Below, in pieces: positions 27,854-36,835 of a stretch of 64,000 bases of DNA. Position 1 is the first letter of the stretch; every line of letters begins with the position of its first letter. This stretch comes from Cohaesibacter haloalkalitolerans. GTDB lineage: Bacteria; Pseudomonadota; Alphaproteobacteria; Rhizobiales; Cohaesibacteraceae. Under the pieces are notes generated by a model, which was not told the origin of the DNA, ran no database searches, and saw only the letters and a program-made list of their open reading frames with translations. The stretch is taken from contig NZ_QNUM01000001.1 in the NCBI RefSeq assembly GCF_003574655.1, positions 835,837 through 899,836 on the forward strand. Direction: 5' to 3'. Made by a program: the position numbers and the translations under genes.

Positions 27854-30800
27854 ATGAGTAAAAAACACGATAGCGACTCCCCTTTTGCTTCGCTGGCCGA
27901 ATTCGGGCAATCCCTGAAACAAGAGCGTGACAGGCAGGCCAGGGTGGAAAAGGAGAACCGCGCCCTAGCAGAGAAGCGGGCACGATTGGCCGACCCCGAC
28001 GGGGGCTTCTCGGGCGTTGAGGCCGAACTCATGCGCCACGCGAGGTCTCAGGAAAAAGGCGACGGCAAGGACACGACCTCCCGATCGGGGGGTGGCGGTG
28101 CGGATGGTGTCGATCTGCGCCAGATGGTCAGAAAGGCCAGAAGCGCAGAAACAAAACCTGCTGCGACCAGATCCGAGAACATCACGGCGCGCCAGCCGAG
28201 CACCGCCCCACAGCCCGTTCCTGCCGCAACGCTGCTGCAGGCGAGGGCCGGGCAGAGCAATCTGGACGTCAGGGCGCCGGGATGGGCCGATGATTTTGCC
28301 GGCAAGGCATCCGGGGGATCGAACCTTGGGCGCGTCACGGCGATTCTGGGGCCGACCAACACCGGCAAGACCTATATGGCCATCGAACGGATGGTTGCCC
28401 ATTCCTCCGGCATCATAGGGCTTCCCTTGCGCCTTCTGGCGCGGGAAGTCTATGGCAAGCTGGTTGCCAAGGTCGGTCGCGAGGCGGTTGCCCTGCACAC
28501 CGGTGAAGAGCGAATCGTGCCCGATGGAGCCCGCTACCACGTTTGCACCGTGGAGGCGATGCCGTCTGAGGCCGATGTGGCCTTCGTTGCCATCGACGAG
28601 ATCCAGCTGGCAGCCGATTTCGAGCGCGGGCATGTATTCACCGACCGGCTGTTGCATTTGCGTGGTCGCGAAGAGACGCTGTTGCTTGGTGCTGCGACCA
28701 TGAAGCCGATGATCGAGCTTCTGCTGCCCGGTGCGACGATCATTTCCCGCCCAAGGCTGTCGCAGCTCTGCTACATCGGGCAGAAGAAACTGTCGCGCCT
28801 GCCGCGGCGTTCGGCTGTGGTGACCTTTTCCGTCAATGATGTCTATGCCATCGCAGAACTGGTTCGGCGTCAGCGCGGTGGGGCGGCTGTTGTCATGGGA
28901 AGCCTCAGTCCGCGCACCCGCAATGCTCAGGTGGAGCTTTTCCAGAATGGCGATGTGGATCATCTCATCGCCACGGATGCCATCGGCATGGGGCTCAATC
29001 TCGATCTGGATCATGTTGCCTTTGCTGCCGAAAAGAAATTCGACGGCTTCCAGCATCGCCGCCTGACTGCGCCGGAACTGGCGCAGATTGCCGGTCGCGC
29101 AGGGCGGCATACCCGTGACGGCACCTTCGGGGTGACCGGTCGGGTGGCGCCTTTCGAGGATGATCTGGTCGAACAGCTGGAGATGCATGTTTTCCAGCCA
29201 GTGAAAATGTTGCAATGGCGCAGCCGGATCCTTGATTTCACCAGCTATGGCGATCTCATTGCCTCGCTGGAAGTGGCCCCGACGATCCCCGGCCTTACCC
29301 GCTCGCTGCCTGCCAGTGACCTGCAGGCGCTGGAGCTTCTCCACAAGAACAGGGACATTCGTCGGCGTATTCACGAGCCCGAGCAGCTCAAGCTGCTGTG
29401 GGATGTGTGTCAGGTGCCGGACTATCGCAAGATCGCTCCGACCAACCATGCCGAACTGATCGGAATGCTGTTTCAGCAGCTGGAAGACCGAGGCACTTTG
29501 TCTCAGGACTGGCTTGCTGCACAGATTTCATATGCGGATAGAATAGATGGCGATATTGACACACTCGCCAATAGAATTGCACATATCCGCACTTGGACCT
29601 TTGTTGCCAATAAAAAGGGGTGGCTAGATGATCCCATTTTGTGGCAAGAGAAGACCAGAGCCGTGGAGGACCGTCTGTCCGACGCCCTGCACGAGCGACT
29701 TACCAAGCGCTTCCTGGATAGGCGCACTAGTGTATTGATGAAACGTCTGAGAGAAAAAGCAATGCTCGAAGCGGAAATTACTCCTGCCGGTGACGTGCTG
29801 GTGGAAGGCCAGCATGTTGGTCAATTGCATGGATTTCGCTTTGCGCCCGATATGAGTGCCGAAGGCAACGATGCCAAAGCCATTCATGCCGCTGCGCAGA
29901 AGGTCCTGTCTGTTGAATTCGAAAACAGATCGGAAAAAATAGCCGGAGCGGCCAATGATCAGTTCTTGCTGTCTGGAGACGGCATGCTGCGTTGGCAGGG
30001 AGCCCCGATCGCCAAACTCGTGGCCGGTGATACGGTTCTGAAACCGAGGTTGATGATTCTGGCGGACGAAGGACTGAGCGGCGTCGCGCTTGAGAATGTC
30101 CAGTCGCGCATCAACCTGTGGCTGAACAATCATGTCACGCTGCTGCTGCAGCCTCTCGTCGAGCTGTCTGGAACCGGGGAACTGGAAGGAATTGCCAAAG
30201 GCTTGGCGTTCCAACTCGTTGAAAACCTTGGTATTCTTGACCGCCGTGCGGTTTCGGAAGACGTTCGGTCTCTCGATCAGGATGCGCGTGCATCGCTGCG
30301 CAAGTTCGGGGTTCGCTTTGGTGCCTATCACATCTATATCCCGGCTCTTCTGAAGCCGGCTCCCAGCACTCTGCTGGTGATGATGTGGGCCCTGCACAAC
30401 GGCGGCATCGAGCAGGAGGGGGTCGTCGAAGTGCCATCCCTGTCTGCTTCCGGGCGGACATCCATCCCGGTGAACGAAGAGATCTCTCCTTCGCTCTACA
30501 AGACCGTGGGCTTTGGCGTCTATGGCAAGCGGGCGGTTCGCATCGATATTCTTGAGCGTCTGGCAGACCTCATCCGTCCGCTGCTCAGCTGGCGGCCGAC
30601 CGAAGAGGCCCCCGAGGCACCGGAAGGTGTGCTGGATCGTGGCTTCACCGTCACGGTGGCGATGACCTCGCTTCTGGGCTGCGCAGGCGAAGACTTCTCG
30701 ACCATCCTGAAGTCTCTTGGATATCGCGTCGAGCGTCGTAAGGTTGAGGCTGAAGCCGACGCTGCAGACGCTTCCAAGGAAGCTGCAGAGGGTGAAGCTG

Positions 30801-31306
30801 TTACTGAGTCACCTGCCGAATCTGCTTCTGCCGAGGTTGAAACAGTCGTCGAGGAGGGTGCCGAAAGCAGTTCTCCACAGGATAGTACACCTGTCTCCGA
30901 GGCGGATACCGACGCTTCCGCAGCGACCGAAGAGGCTGCCGAGGAAGAAAAATGGATCGAGATCTGGCGTCCTGCCGGTCGTGGCGATCGTCGTCCGAAC
31001 CGTAATGGTGCCCGTCAGAAGTCCGGTCAGCGATTCGGTGCCCGTGATGGTCAGAAAGACGGCCAGAAGGATGCTCAGAAGGACGGCCAGAAAGACGGCC
31101 AGAGAGAGTTTCGTGGCAAGGGCGGCAAACGTGGTGGTCCACGTACAGACGGTGGTTTCAAGGGTGGCAACCGCTCCGGCAGCAACGAGAAGGGACGCGG
31201 CAAACCGCGTGACCAGGCTCCTCGCAAGCCAGAGAAGGTTGCTGATCCGGATTCGCCATTCGCAGCGCTCGCTGCCCTCAAGGCCAATCTGGACAAGAAC
31301 AAATAG
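27854..31306 (+). CDS. SUV3-like ATP-dependent RNA helicase
   Basis: This 1150-residue superfamily 2 helicase is typical of Alphaproteobacteria. Its motifs are Walker A GPTNTGKT near residue 167, the DEIQ box near 248, and AGRAGRH of motif VI near 415. The helicase core resembles mitochondrial SUV3. A long C-terminal domain is followed by an acidic stretch (about 960-1035) and a basic Gly/Arg/Lys/Gln tail with five DGQK-like repeats near 1063-1083, probably for RNA binding. Bases 29500-29760 are noticeably richer in A and T than the rest. It heads a rightward run with the S4 and ferredoxin genes. Confidence 0.92.
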   Translation: MSKKHDSDSPFASLAEFGQSLKQERDRQARVEKENRALAEKRARLADPDGGFSGVEAELMRHARSQEKGDGKDTTSRSGGGGADGVDLRQMVRKARSAETKPAATRSENITARQPSTAPQPVPAATLLQARAGQSNLDVRAPGWADDFAGKASGGSNLGRVTAILGPTNTGKTYMAIERMVAHSSGIIGLPLRLLAREVYGKLVAKVGREAVALHTGEERIVPDGARYHVCTVEAMPSEADVAFVAIDEIQLAADFERGHVFTDRLLHLRGREETLLLGAATMKPMIELLLPGATIISRPRLSQLCYIGQKKLSRLPRRSAVVTFSVNDVYAIAELVRRQRGGAAVVMGSLSPRTRNAQVELFQNGDVDHLIATDAIGMGLNLDLDHVAFAAEKKFDGFQHRRLTAPELAQIAGRAGRHTRDGTFGVTGRVAPFEDDLVEQLEMHVFQPVKMLQWRSRILDFTSYGDLIASLEVAPTIPGLTRSLPASDLQALELLHKNRDIRRRIHEPEQLKLLWDVCQVPDYRKIAPTNHAELIGMLFQQLEDRGTLSQDWLAAQISYADRIDGDIDTLANRIAHIRTWTFVANKKGWLDDPILWQEKTRAVEDRLSDALHERLTKRFLDRRTSVLMKRLREKAMLEAEITPAGDVLVEGQHVGQLHGFRFAPDMSAEGNDAKAIHAAAQKVLSVEFENRSEKIAGAANDQFLLSGDGMLRWQGAPIAKLVAGDTVLKPRLMILADEGLSGVALENVQSRINLWLNNHVTLLLQPLVELSGTGELEGIAKGLAFQLVENLGILDRRAVSEDVRSLDQDARASLRKFGVRFGAYHIYIPALLKPAPSTLLVMMWALHNGGIEQEGVVEVPSLSASGRTSIPVNEEISPSLYKTVGFGVYGKRAVRIDILERLADLIRPLLSWRPTEEAPEAPEGVLDRGFTVTVAMTSLLGCAGEDFSTILKSLGYRVERRKVEAEADAADASKEAAEGEAVTESPAESASAEVETVVEEGAESSSPQDSTPVSEADTDASAATEEAAEEEKWIEIWRPAGRGDRRPNRNGARQKSGQRFGARDGQKDGQKDAQKDGQKDGQREFRGKGGKRGGPRTDGGFKGGNRSGSNEKGRGKPRDQAPRKPEKVADPDSPFAALAALKANLDKNK

Positions 31307-31403
31307 CCTGATTCTGCTCTGGCAGAATGATGGTCAATCATCGGCACGCCGCAAGGTCGCATAGGGAAGCGGCTTTCCGGCGTGCCTTTCTATTTGGTGA
31401 TGG

Positions 31404-31799
31404 ATGAGTGAAGAAAACACCAAACTGCGCATAGACAAATGGCTCTGGTTTGCCCGTGTCGCCAAGACGAGAAGTCTGGCGGCCAAGCTGGTGGTTGCTG
31501 GTAATGTGCGGGTCAACAAGGAAAAGGCTTCCGCGGCCAGCCGGTCCGTCAAGCCCGGTGACGTGCTGACCATTGCCAAGGACAACCATGTCCGAATTCT
31601 CGAGATTGTCGCGCTCGGGACGCGCCGTGGGCCAGCCCCTGAGGCGCAACTGCTCTACAAGGACCTGACGCCGCCGCCGGAGAAGACCGACGAGCCGGTG
31701 CAAGTCGGCATCATTCACGAAGCGCACAAGGGGCGCCCGACCAAGAAGGACCGCCGCCAGTTGATGCGCCTGAAGCAGGACCCGCTCGACGAGCTGTGA
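31404..31799 (+). CDS. S4-domain RNA-binding protein (Hsp15-like)
   Basis: This 131-residue protein opens with an S4 RNA-binding domain: LRIDKWLWFARVAKTRSLAAKLV, then GNVRVNKEKASAASRSVKPGDVLTI. Hsp15 binds free 50S subunits carrying nascent chains and aids recycling of stalled ribosomes, a role likely shared here. A basic Lys/Arg-rich C-terminal tail follows (HKGRPTKKDRRQL). It lies 97 bp after the helicase gene, in the order usual for Rhizobiales. Confidence 0.9.
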   Translation: MSEENTKLRIDKWLWFARVAKTRSLAAKLVVAGNVRVNKEKASAASRSVKPGDVLTIAKDNHVRILEIVALGTRRGPAPEAQLLYKDLTPPPEKTDEPVQVGIIHEAHKGRPTKKDRRQLMRLKQDPLDEL

Positions 31800-32200
31800 C
31801 TTTTCGGGGGATCCTCTGGCTGATGCTGGTGGTCTTTGGGTTGTTTCGCGAAATGTGGACTTGTGAATGCATGTTTCATTTGCAAAAGTGGAATGTGATT
31901 TGAGGCATTTCCTTTTGCCCGTCAGACGAATTTGATTGGCTGGCCGGTGCGATCCGTTTGCGTGAGCAGGGGCGCTGTCTGTCACCTTTTGGAGCGGTTA
32001 TCGCTTGAACGCCCGGAGCAAAAGCGATAGCTAGAACATAACTCGAATGGGCGTGGGTGTGCACATCGCAGATGGTTCGTGTCGGGCAGACCGAAGGGTC
32101 GAGCGTCGGCGGAAGGGCCAGAGCGGAAAAGCGCTCCATTGCCAAAATAGATCAATAGTGCGCGTGCAGAGAGTTTGCTGCACTGTGAGCGGAGTTTGTT
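31800..32200. other. Intergenic region upstream of fdxA
   Basis: This 401-bp gap separates the S4 gene from the ferredoxin gene and should contain the fdxA promoter. Short open frames cross it on both strands but none has a supported start. I see no strong terminator or operator. Confidence 0.45.
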
Positions 32201-32536
32201 ATGACCTATATCGTGACCGATAATTGCGTCAAATGCAAATATACGGATTGTGTGGAGGTTTGTCCCGTCGACTGCTTCTACGAAGGGGAGAATTTCCTGG
32301 TGATCAATCCGGATGAATGCATCGACTGCGGTGTGTGCGAACCGGAATGCCCGGCGGAAGCCATCAAGCCTGACACCGAGCCGGGGCTTGAAGAGTGGCT
32401 GGAGATCAACGCCAAATTCTGTGAAGTGTGGCCGAACATCACTGTTCAGAAGGAGCCCATGGAAGACGCAAAGAAATGGGACGGCGTTGAAAACAAACTG
32501 CAATATCTGTCCGAAAAGCCCGGCACCGGGGATTAA
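32201..32536 (+). CDS. fdxA: Seven-iron ferredoxin FdxA
   Basis: This 111-residue ferredoxin carries one 3Fe-4S and one 4Fe-4S cluster and serves as a cytoplasmic electron carrier. The N-terminal Cys pattern [19 protein letters not shown] is followed by [20 protein letters not shown]-terminal extension ([14 protein letters not shown]) is typical of Azotobacter-type FdI. It is highly conserved in Alphaproteobacteria beside the helicase, S4 and CarD genes. A terminator follows 30 bp downstream. Confidence 0.96.
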   Translation: MTYIVTDNCVKCKYTDCVEVCPVDCFYEGENFLVINPDECIDCGVCEPECPAEAIKPDTEPGLEEWLEINAKFCEVWPNITVQKEPMEDAKKWDGVENKLQYLSEKPGTGD

Positions 32537-32566
32537 GAATGGGTGTTATGCAATTTTAGTATAATG

Positions 32567-32605
32567 AAGCCGGGCGCTATTCATCTTGCGACCGGCTTTT
32601 TCTTT
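32567..32605 (+). terminator. Terminator after fdxA
   Basis: AAGCCGG and CCGGCTT form a 7-bp stem with an 18-base loop, followed by TTTTCTTT. Confidence 0.7.
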
Positions 32606-32707
32606 GTATGCTGAATGCATCTTTTGCAGCGGAAAATCGGCTGAAATCCGGGCGTTTCAATGGGGGGATGGCTATGTCTGGAAAAAAGAAGGGAGCATGA
32701 TTGTCAT

Positions 32708-32721
32708 TTGATCACAATCAA
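32708..32721. promoter_or_regulatory. FNR/FixK-type operator
   Basis: TTGAT-CACA-ATCAA is a perfect match to the FNR/FixK consensus TTGAT-N4-ATCAA. Its centre (32714.5) lies 41.5 bp upstream of the start site expected from the TATGAT element at 32743-32748, the standard spacing for FNR-activated class II promoters. Confidence 0.8.
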
Positions 32722-32742
32722 AGTTTGGAAAATGTGCAAAAA

Positions 32743-32748
32743 TATGAT
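32743..32748 (+). promoter_or_regulatory. -10 element of the FNR/FixK-dependent promoter
   Basis: TATGAT, one mismatch from TATAAT, lies downstream of the FNR/FixK box, with no good -35 element as expected for an activator-dependent promoter. The predicted start site is near 32756. Confidence 0.6.
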
Positions 32749-32786
32749 ATTCTCCCTCAATCAGCTGATAAAGGAAGGTAAGCACG

Positions 32787-32808
32787 CTCCTACTTCAGGA
32801 GTTTTTTT
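32787..32808 (+). terminator. Hairpin with T-run: leader terminator or ribosome-site sequester
   Basis: CTCCT-ACTTC-AGGAG is followed by seven T. The 5-bp stem is short for a terminator. Its 3' arm AGGAG is also a good ribosome binding site, seven bases before the ATG at 32809, so the hairpin could instead control translation. Confidence 0.5.
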
Positions 32809-32907
32809 ATGCGTATTTCGAGCAAGATGCAATGTGAAAGTACGCAATCCACATACGTGTGCCTATCCCAATCTGATGTAAAAGGGACCCGGGAAAGGCC
32901 TGCTTGA
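32809..32907 (+). CDS. Possible 32-residue leader peptide
   Basis: The frame reads MRISSKMQCESTQSTYVC followed by a short polar tail and a stop. AGGAG lies seven bases upstream, inside the hairpin at 32787-32808. No family is recognised. The good ribosome site and the upstream FNR/FixK promoter are the only support, so it may be a chance frame in a longer carD leader or downstream of a small RNA. Confidence 0.25.
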   Translation: MRISSKMQCESTQSTYVCLSQSDVKGTRERPA

Positions 32908-33037
32908 GTTACGGGCAGGTGCTATGCCGGTTTTACCTTAATGGATGCCGACAAGGAGGAACGTCCTCTCTTGTTTTGGAAAAGCGGGCGGGCAGTGTGT
33001 CCGCCTGTCAATGATGTGACGCGGGAGTTTCAAGCGT

Positions 33038-33592
33038 ATGGCCATCAAAAAAGCCACCCAACGTCAGGGCTTTAAAATCAACGAATTCATTGTCTACCCG
33101 GCCCATGGAGTCGGCCAAATTGTCAATATCGAGGAACAGGAAGTTGCAGGCCTTGCCCTCGAGCTGTTTGTCATCAATTTTGAGCAGGACAAGATGACCC
33201 TGCGTGTTCCGACGGGTAAGATCACTTCTGTAGGCATGCGCAAGCTGTCGGAAGAAGAGACCGTTGAGAAAGCGTTGACGACGGTTACAGGGCGCGCCCG
33301 TATCAAGCGCACCATGTGGAGTCGCCGCGCACAGGAATATGAAGCGAAGATCAACTCCGGTGATCTTCAGTCCATCGCCGAGGTCGTCCGTGATCTGTAT
33401 CGCTCCGACACCCAGCCAGAACAGTCATATTCCGAACGCCAGCTTTACGAAGCTGCGATCGACCGGATGGCACGGGAAGTGGCGGCAATTCGCAAGCTGT
33501 CCACCACGGAAGCCGTTCATCTGATCGAAAAGAATCTCTCCAAGAGCCCGCGCCGCGGTGCAAGCAAGAGCGAGCAGGAAGTCGCTGCCTGA
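33038..33592 (+). CDS. carD: CarD family transcriptional regulator
   Basis: This 184-residue protein binds RNA polymerase beta and stabilises open promoter complexes. The N-terminal RNAP-interacting domain is seen in GFKINEFIVYPAHGVGQI, EEQEVAGLALELFVINFEQDKMTLRVP, and the DNA-binding helical part follows with RRAQEYEAKINSGD. In Alphaproteobacteria it is needed for rRNA and stress promoter control. An FNR/FixK-type promoter lies about 280 bp upstream. It is ended by a very strong terminator. Confidence 0.93.
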   Translation: MAIKKATQRQGFKINEFIVYPAHGVGQIVNIEEQEVAGLALELFVINFEQDKMTLRVPTGKITSVGMRKLSEEETVEKALTTVTGRARIKRTMWSRRAQEYEAKINSGDLQSIAEVVRDLYRSDTQPEQSYSERQLYEAAIDRMAREVAAIRKLSTTEAVHLIEKNLSKSPRRGASKSEQEVAA

Positions 33593-33635
33593 TGGCTTGT
33601 ATCTGACGACATCCCACGGGACTGTTGGTTTCATG

Positions 33636-33672
33636 AAAATCCCGGAAGTGGCCGCCACTTCCGGGATTTTTT
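33636..33672. terminator. Bidirectional terminator, 16-bp perfect stem
   Basis: AAAATCCCGGAAGTGG pairs perfectly with CCACTTCCGGGATTTT around a CCG loop, with T-runs available in both directions. It lies between the convergent carD and M48 genes. Confidence 0.92.
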
Positions 33673-33713
33673 ATGTTTGCTTGCGGGGTGTCTCTTGCCG
33701 GCCAGGGTGAGGC

Positions 33714-35189
33714 TCAGTTGGACGTCGTGACCAGCTTGATCTTCTGGCCGCGTCTCAGGTTTTCCCCCTGCTTGACGTCATTGAGAATCCGGAACAGGGC
33801 AACCTGATCATCGGTCCCGGCCATCCGGGCGGCCATTTTCTCGACGGTATCGCCATAGCCAGCGGTGACAATGCTGATTCTGAGGGGCTTGAAGGCCTGT
33901 GCCTGTTCGTAGGTCATGGTCTGGAAGCTGTTCACCGTCTCGGCAATGGCGCTTTCAAATTCGGCATTCGGCTCGGTCGTTGCAAAAACGAAGCGATAGG
34001 TTGCCGCACCGACGCGAATGAGGGCGACGCGGAAGGTCCAGCCCTTGGCTTCGGCGGCGGCAAGCACGGCCGGGTGGCCGTTGATCGTCTGCTCCCGGAT
34101 CGAGCCGGTAATGAGCCCGCTCACCCAGCCCGAGGTCAGGTATTTTGTCAGTGGCACATCGGGGCTGACGTTGACGCCGTCAAACCGCATGGCCGAGCCG
34201 TCCGGGGCAACCGCCAGAACGGCCTTGGATGTGTTTTCCAGTCGATAGCCCTGGGGAGGGCTGAAGCGGATTCTGAGGTTCGGGTGAATATAGGAATGGC
34301 CGCGCACGAAGCCTTCGTCCGGCGCATCTCCGAAGAGGATGCCGTCGATGGCATCAAGATAGTCTTCCCGTTCTCTGGTGCCGATGTCCGGCCCACCATA
34401 GCGCCTGGCGGCAAAGACCGCCGACTTGATCCGTTCGGGCGTAGTTGGATGGCTCGACAGGAAGCTCGCCTTGTTGCCATCTTCCGCTCTGCCGGTCAGA
34501 TATTGCGCATAAAGGCCCATGGTTTCCAGAAATCGGCTGGCGGCAAAGGGGTCTAGGCCAGCCAGATAGGAGGTCTCGATACCAATCTTGTCCGCTTCCA
34601 GTTCCTGAACTTGACTGAAGCTGGCCAGCGTCACGAGGTTGCGCGCCTTGACGGTTGCCCCTTTTGAAGGCTCGCTCACCATGTTGTCCATGACCTTGTT
34701 CACCAGCTCGGAATTCTGGCGTGCCGCCGCCCGGGCAAGGGCGTGGCGCGAGGTGACATGAGCCATTTCGTGCGCCAGAACGGCGGCCAGCTCGGCCTTG
34801 TCATTGGCAAGGGCAATGAGCCCGCGTGTGACGTAGAGATAGCCGCCCGGCAGCGCAAAGGCATTGACGGTGGGAGAGTTGAGGATCGTCACCCGGTAGG
34901 GGCGGCTCGGTTCGCTGGAGGCGGCCACGAGGCGCCCGACCAGCTTGGAGACCATCTGCTCAAGCTGGCGGTTCTCATAGGTGCCGCCATAGGCCTTGAC
35001 GATCTTGGGATGTTCCTTTGCTCCGATTTCACGCTCGACGCTATCGGTGGGGGACAGACCCGCAGGCGCGATGCCGGAAATGGTCGGCTCTTCTGATCCG
35101 ATCATCAGGCTTTTGCAGCCAGCAAGAAACATGAAGGAGAGGCATACGGCTCCCGCAATCTTCAGCTTGCTGTGGCGTTTTCTGCTCAC
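33714..35189 (-). CDS. M48 family metalloprotease lipoprotein (BepA/LoiP-like)
   Basis: This is a predicted envelope zinc protease that should act in outer-membrane protein quality control. A lipobox LAGC (Cys near residue 25) follows a short signal segment. The metal-binding HEMAH is near residues 140-144, followed by SRHALARAAARQ. The C-terminal part has a LysM-like region (GDTVEKMAARM to LRRGQKIKLV). A GTG start at 35189 is preferred because AGGACG lies six bases upstream. An ATG at 35225 would add 12 residues in front. Confidence 0.9.
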   Translation of the reverse strand: MSRKRHSKLKIAGAVCLSFMFLAGCKSLMIGSEEPTISGIAPAGLSPTDSVEREIGAKEHPKIVKAYGGTYENRQLEQMVSKLVGRLVAASSEPSRPYRVTILNSPTVNAFALPGGYLYVTRGLIALANDKAELAAVLAHEMAHVTSRHALARAAARQNSELVNKVMDNMVSEPSKGATVKARNLVTLASFSQVQELEADKIGIETSYLAGLDPFAASRFLETMGLYAQYLTGRAEDGNKASFLSSHPTTPERIKSAVFAARRYGGPDIGTREREDYLDAIDGILFGDAPDEGFVRGHSYIHPNLRIRFSPPQGYRLENTSKAVLAVAPDGSAMRFDGVNVSPDVPLTKYLTSGWVSGLITGSIREQTINGHPAVLAAAEAKGWTFRVALIRVGAATYRFVFATTEPNAEFESAIAETVNSFQTMTYEQAQAFKPLRISIVTAGYGDTVEKMAARMAGTDDQVALFRILNDVKQGENLRRGQKIKLVTTSN

Positions 35190-35294
35190 TCTGTCGTCCT
35201 CGTGAAAGCTTGGGATGCCTGCCAATATCGCATCCCCATCTTCAAAATCGATAAAGCCAGATGCGGCCTTGTCCGCAACCTGTCGTGCATTTCG

Positions 35295-36206
35295 TTACTC
35301 TTGTCGGGGCACGGGTCCGGACAGCGCGTTTTCTGTCCTATCCTGCAATTGAAGCGCGTTTGTGACGCGAATCAACGGCCCCCCACGGAGTTCCACCCAG
35401 CCCCGAACATATATGGGCTTGTTGCGCAAATCATCCAGAATTTTGCCACCATCTTCCCAGCTTTTCAGGTCTGCCTTTGAAAGGGAAACCGTGAAGTCCT
35501 TGTTCCAGTGCTCGCCAAAATTCAGATAGCTCGTGCCATCGACCCTTCTGTGAACCGAGAGCACGGTTCCGGAGACAATCTGGTATGTCGACACAATGGC
35601 AGAAAGGTGGAGGCTGTTGACATTTTTCACCGTATATTCGGGCAGTTTCCACAAGCCCAGTTGCTTTTCCCGGGCTTGCTGTTCCTGTTCGAGCAGATGT
35701 CTGGCGCAGGCCTCATCAAGGCCATCGAGGGAGACCCGGGCCAGCCCCTGCTGGATTAGCAGGTCCTGAAGCAAAGAGGGGGCTTTTCCGCTGCCATTGG
35801 TCACAAATGCGGCCCGGCGACCGTAGCGGTCAACCTTCTGGGATGAGGGGGAGAGGGCAGAAACCGGTTGGTCTTCAAGGAAGTGCTTGATCGCCCGTTC
35901 CTTCTTCTTGCGCAGATCGGGGCCTGGCAGATGGTCTGCAATAAGCCCCAGAAGGGTAAAGGCACCGGCCTTGTCGCCATCGATACTCATGGGGGGAGCA
36001 TAGTGGGCTGTCGACGGCAAGGGGATCGACTTTTCTGGTGGCTGACTTTCCCGGATGCAGCCTGACGTGACCGCCAGATCTTTCGACGCCTCCTGCATCT
36101 GTTCCGACACCTGTCCTGATCCCGGCCCTGATCCCAGTCCTGATCCTTGGGCCAGTCCGGCGGAGAGCAGCAGCCAGACAAGGCCGAACGGCAGCTTGTA
36201 ATGCAT
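35295..36206 (-). CDS. SNase-like (thermonuclease-related) exported protein
   Basis: This 303-residue protein has a signal peptide (LPFGLVWLLLSAGLAQG), a short GS repeat, then a segment like staphylococcal nuclease. That segment contains DRYGRRAAFV, LLIQQGLARVS and ARHLLEQEQQAREKQLGLW. A second domain follows (VSGTVLSVHRRVDGTSYLNFGEHWNKDFTV) as in rhizobial thermonuclease-like proteins. The N-terminal catalytic part of the nuclease fold is not clearly intact, so enzymatic activity is uncertain. It is followed by the M48 gene in the same direction. Confidence 0.7.
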   Translation of the reverse strand: MHYKLPFGLVWLLLSAGLAQGSGLGSGPGSGQVSEQMQEASKDLAVTSGCIRESQPPEKSIPLPSTAHYAPPMSIDGDKAGAFTLLGLIADHLPGPDLRKKKERAIKHFLEDQPVSALSPSSQKVDRYGRRAAFVTNGSGKAPSLLQDLLIQQGLARVSLDGLDEACARHLLEQEQQAREKQLGLWKLPEYTVKNVNSLHLSAIVSTYQIVSGTVLSVHRRVDGTSYLNFGEHWNKDFTVSLSKADLKSWEDGGKILDDLRNKPIYVRGWVELRGGPLIRVTNALQLQDRTENALSGPVPRQE

Positions 36207-36463
36207 GCGTCATTTCCTTTTGGGCCATTTCCTCTTGTGAAGAAACGGATTTGGCAAGAGGCAACGCAGAATTGCCTTCAAGGCTGGTTGATCTGGGTTT
36301 GCCGAAATGATACAGAGCGGTAGCATTTCCAAAATGCCGAGCTTGGCTTGTCCCTCAATGCCGGATTTATAGCAAATTTGTCATGGTGAGATAAGTCACC
36401 CAGCAGCGGTTGGTTCCATTTCTTCGCGATAAGAACGACACGCTGTGCAATCGGCAGGAATAT

Positions 36464-36540
36464 GGCCCCGTAGCTCAGCAGGATAGAGCAACCGCCTCCT
36501 AAGCGGTAGGTCGTGCGTTCGAATCGCGCCGGGGTCACCA
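36464..36540 (+). tRNA. tRNA-Arg (anticodon CCU)
   Basis: The 77-base sequence folds as a cloverleaf. The acceptor stem GGCCCCG/CGGGGTC has one G-T pair. The D-arm is AGCTCAGCAGGATAGAGC, and the anticodon stem ACCGC/GCGGT carries the loop CTCCTAA (anticodon CCT). The T-arm contains GTTCGAATC and the gene encodes its CCA end. It reads the rare AGG codon. No integrase or att-like repeat adjoins it. Confidence 0.95.
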
Positions 36541-36835
36541 TTTCCCGCCCTCCTTCAAAACCGGTTTGTCTGAAGCCTGCTTGAACTTCAGCTCAGTGAT
36601 TTCCGCTGTATCCCGTGAGGTGGCTGGTCGGTTCTGCGCAAAATATGCGCTTGATTTCCTTGAACCTTCTGTTTTATGCGTTGAGGAACGGGGTGTCCTT
36701 TAGGGCTGTTCAAGGAAAATGTGCAGCATTTTCTCTTTCAGGGGTCTCGTTTATTCTTGATACTGGCGTTTCTGTCAGCGCATCAATTTGTACATTTTGG
36801 GTTGATTTAAGTGGTTTTGCTATGAAAGCAGGAAC

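Larger units (their letters stand above)
32606..33037. other. Intergenic region upstream of carD with an FNR/FixK-type promoter
   Basis: About 430 bp lie between the fdxA terminator and carD. The stretch holds an FNR/FixK box (32708-32721), a -10 element (32743-32748), a hairpin with T-run (32787-32808) and a 32-codon frame starting at 32809. The rest, up to carD, shows no clear gene. A GGGAG ribosome binding site precedes carD. Confidence 0.55.

Noticed and set aside
27965..29449. A 494-codon minus-strand frame within the helicase gene
   Set aside because: It is antisense to the helicase motifs and has no domain of its own.
32660..32881. A 73-codon plus-strand frame overlapping the FNR/FixK promoter
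   Set aside because: It runs through the operator, the -10 element and the hairpin, has no good ribosome site and resembles no family.
36464..36540. tRNA-Arg as an island insertion site
   Set aside because: No direct repeat of the tRNA 3' end and no integrase were seen on either side within the window.
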